DNA from: Azospirillum melinis
Lineage (GTDB): Bacteria > Pseudomonadota > Alphaproteobacteria > Azospirillales > Azospirillaceae
DNA: 64,000 bases
Assembly (NCBI RefSeq): GCF_013340935.1
Contig: NZ_WHOS01000008.1
Span: 1-64,000 of the forward strand
Direction: 5' to 3'
The notes beneath the pieces are model-generated. The model was given only the letters and a program-made list of their open reading frames with translations, searched no databases and was not told the origin of the DNA. Both the position numbers and the translations under genes were made by a program. Every line of letters starts with the position of its first letter. The first letter of the stretch is position 1. Below are positions 63,349-64,000 of the stretch, piece by piece.

Positions 63349-64000
63349 TCAGAAGGCCGGTTCGGCCACCCGTGCCCTCTCCTCCACCTTCGCCGTCGCG
63401 CAGGCGTCGACCAGATAGACGATGGACCGGTAGGGAACGCCCGCCTTGTCGGACAGGCCGATCTCGCAGGTGCGGCTGGTGGAGTAGCCCGACGCGCAGC
63501 CGTCCGGCACCGTGGCCGGCAGGTGGCGCAGGGCGTGCGCATTCAGTTCCGGCGTGGTGAAGCCCTTGTCGCCGGCGAAGCCGCAGCAGCCGACGTCGGG
63601 CGGCACCACCACCGTCTCGGCGCAGGCCTTCGCCACCGCGGTCAGCGCGCCGTCCAGGCCCATCCGGCGGGTGGAGCAGGTCAGGTGCAGCATCACCGGT
63701 TCCGCCGACTTCGCGATGTCCAGACGGGGCAGGGCGAACTCGCCGAGGAACTCCGCCACGTCGAGGATGCGCAGCCCCGCGTCGGTCAACCGCTTCTTCA
63801 GCCGCAGGGCGCAGGGGCTGGTATCCATTACCACGGGATACCGGCCGCCCCGGCTCGCCTTCGACAGGGCCGCCAGCATGGCGTCGGCCTTGGCGTCGGC
63901 GGCCTCGATCAGCCCCTTGCTTTCCAGCGGCATGCCGCAGCATTGGCCGTCCGCGGCTTCCGGATAGAGGATGCGGAAGCCGGCCTTGCGCATCACCGAT
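63349..64000 (-). CDS. C-terminal part of a D-lactate dehydrogenase-like FAD/Fe-S oxidoreductase (partial)
   Basis: About 217 codons visible, open at the right edge. It contains CCGMPLESKGLIEAADAKADAML and VGCCGFAGDKGFTTPELN, plus HLTCSTRRMGLD, the CCG-type cysteine-rich tail that follows the FAD-binding and ferredoxin domains of the large GlcD/Dld-type dehydrogenases (whole protein about 940 residues). Placed directly before lutABC, it most likely oxidises D-lactate (or another 2-hydroxy acid) and shares the operon. The N-terminal FAD domain lies outside the window. Confidence 0.82.
   Translation of the reverse strand, partial: SVMRKAGFRILYPEAADGQCCGMPLESKGLIEAADAKADAMLAALSKASRGGRYPVVMDTSPCALRLKKRLTDAGLRILDVAEFLGEFALPRLDIAKSAEPVMLHLTCSTRRMGLDGALTAVAKACAETVVVPPDVGCCGFAGDKGFTTPELNAHALRHLPATVPDGCASGYSTSRTCEIGLSDKAGVPYRSIVYLVDACATAKVEERARVAEPAF

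Overview
The window is GC-rich, densely packed chromosomal DNA from an alphaproteobacterium. Gene content (etfB and ETF-QO, MlaE/MlaF/MlaD genes, DUF2336, a HIG1-type small membrane protein, cytochrome c'/c556, a TyrR-type sigma-54 activator beside dadA) best fits Rhodospirillales, probably Azospirillum or a close relative. That placement is inference from gene families; no rRNA or other marker gene is present. I see no tRNA, rRNA or CRISPR array.

Layout. 0.0-5.5 kb: the 5' part of etfB, a PduO-type cobalamin adenosyltransferase, a HIG1 protein, a Tat-exported GH1 glycosidase and small envelope proteins. 5.6-11.6 kb: nth, an mlaE-mlaF pair, the dnaB-alr operon and a LOG-family protein; a striking inverted repeat of ATCCGTG units lies between mlaE and alr. 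11.8-16.8 kb: two c-type cytochromes, a LysM protein, a REP-like element and CorA. 16.97-21.0 kb: an accessory-looking block (two small unknown genes, an AraC-type regulator, a TonB-dependent receptor) bracketed by two inverted copies of one ~45-bp repeat. 21.4-25.9 kb: a PRPP-synthetase-like gene and a CHASE-PAS-GGDEF-EAL protein coupled to a small unknown gene. 26.1-28.3 kb: a mobile-looking patch with an AT-rich gene encoding two tandem HNH-like zinc modules, an IS5-type transposase remnant and a catB-type acetyltransferase.

28.6-33.8 kb: an HTH protein, an M20 deacylase, an FAH-family protein, an EamA transporter, DoxX and apt. 34.0-37.7 kb: a complete Mla-type lipid-transport operon whose permease carries a STAS domain. 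37.8-44.2 kb: a His-rich unknown, DUF2336 protein plus overlapping histidine kinase, a COG3146 acyltransferase and adenine deaminase. 44.5-47.5 kb: a CocE-like protein and a Fic-like protein that both lack their family's catalytic residues, then a bacteriohemerythrin. 47.6-56.2 kb: TPR protein, APH-type kinase, moaB, soluble lytic transglycosylase, uracil-DNA glycosylase and ETF-QO. 56.4-60.3 kb: a zinc-ribbon protein and the divergent TyrR-type regulator/dadA pair, whose intergenic region holds a near-consensus sigma-54 promoter and three TyrR-box-like palindromes. 60.2-64.0 kb: a lactate-oxidation operon (FAD/Fe-S dehydrogenase, lutA, lutB, lutC, a small coupled gene).

Themes. Electron entry into the quinone pool recurs (ETF, ETF-QO, LutABC with D-lactate-type dehydrogenase, DadA). 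D-alanine is covered by alr (synthesis) and dadA (catabolism). Outer-membrane lipid asymmetry has two MlaEF sets. No complete new defence or biosynthetic system is evident. The most novel-looking items are the tandem HNH-like protein, the active-site-degenerate CocE and Fic neighbours, the TyrR/sigma-54/dadA control region and the repeat families.
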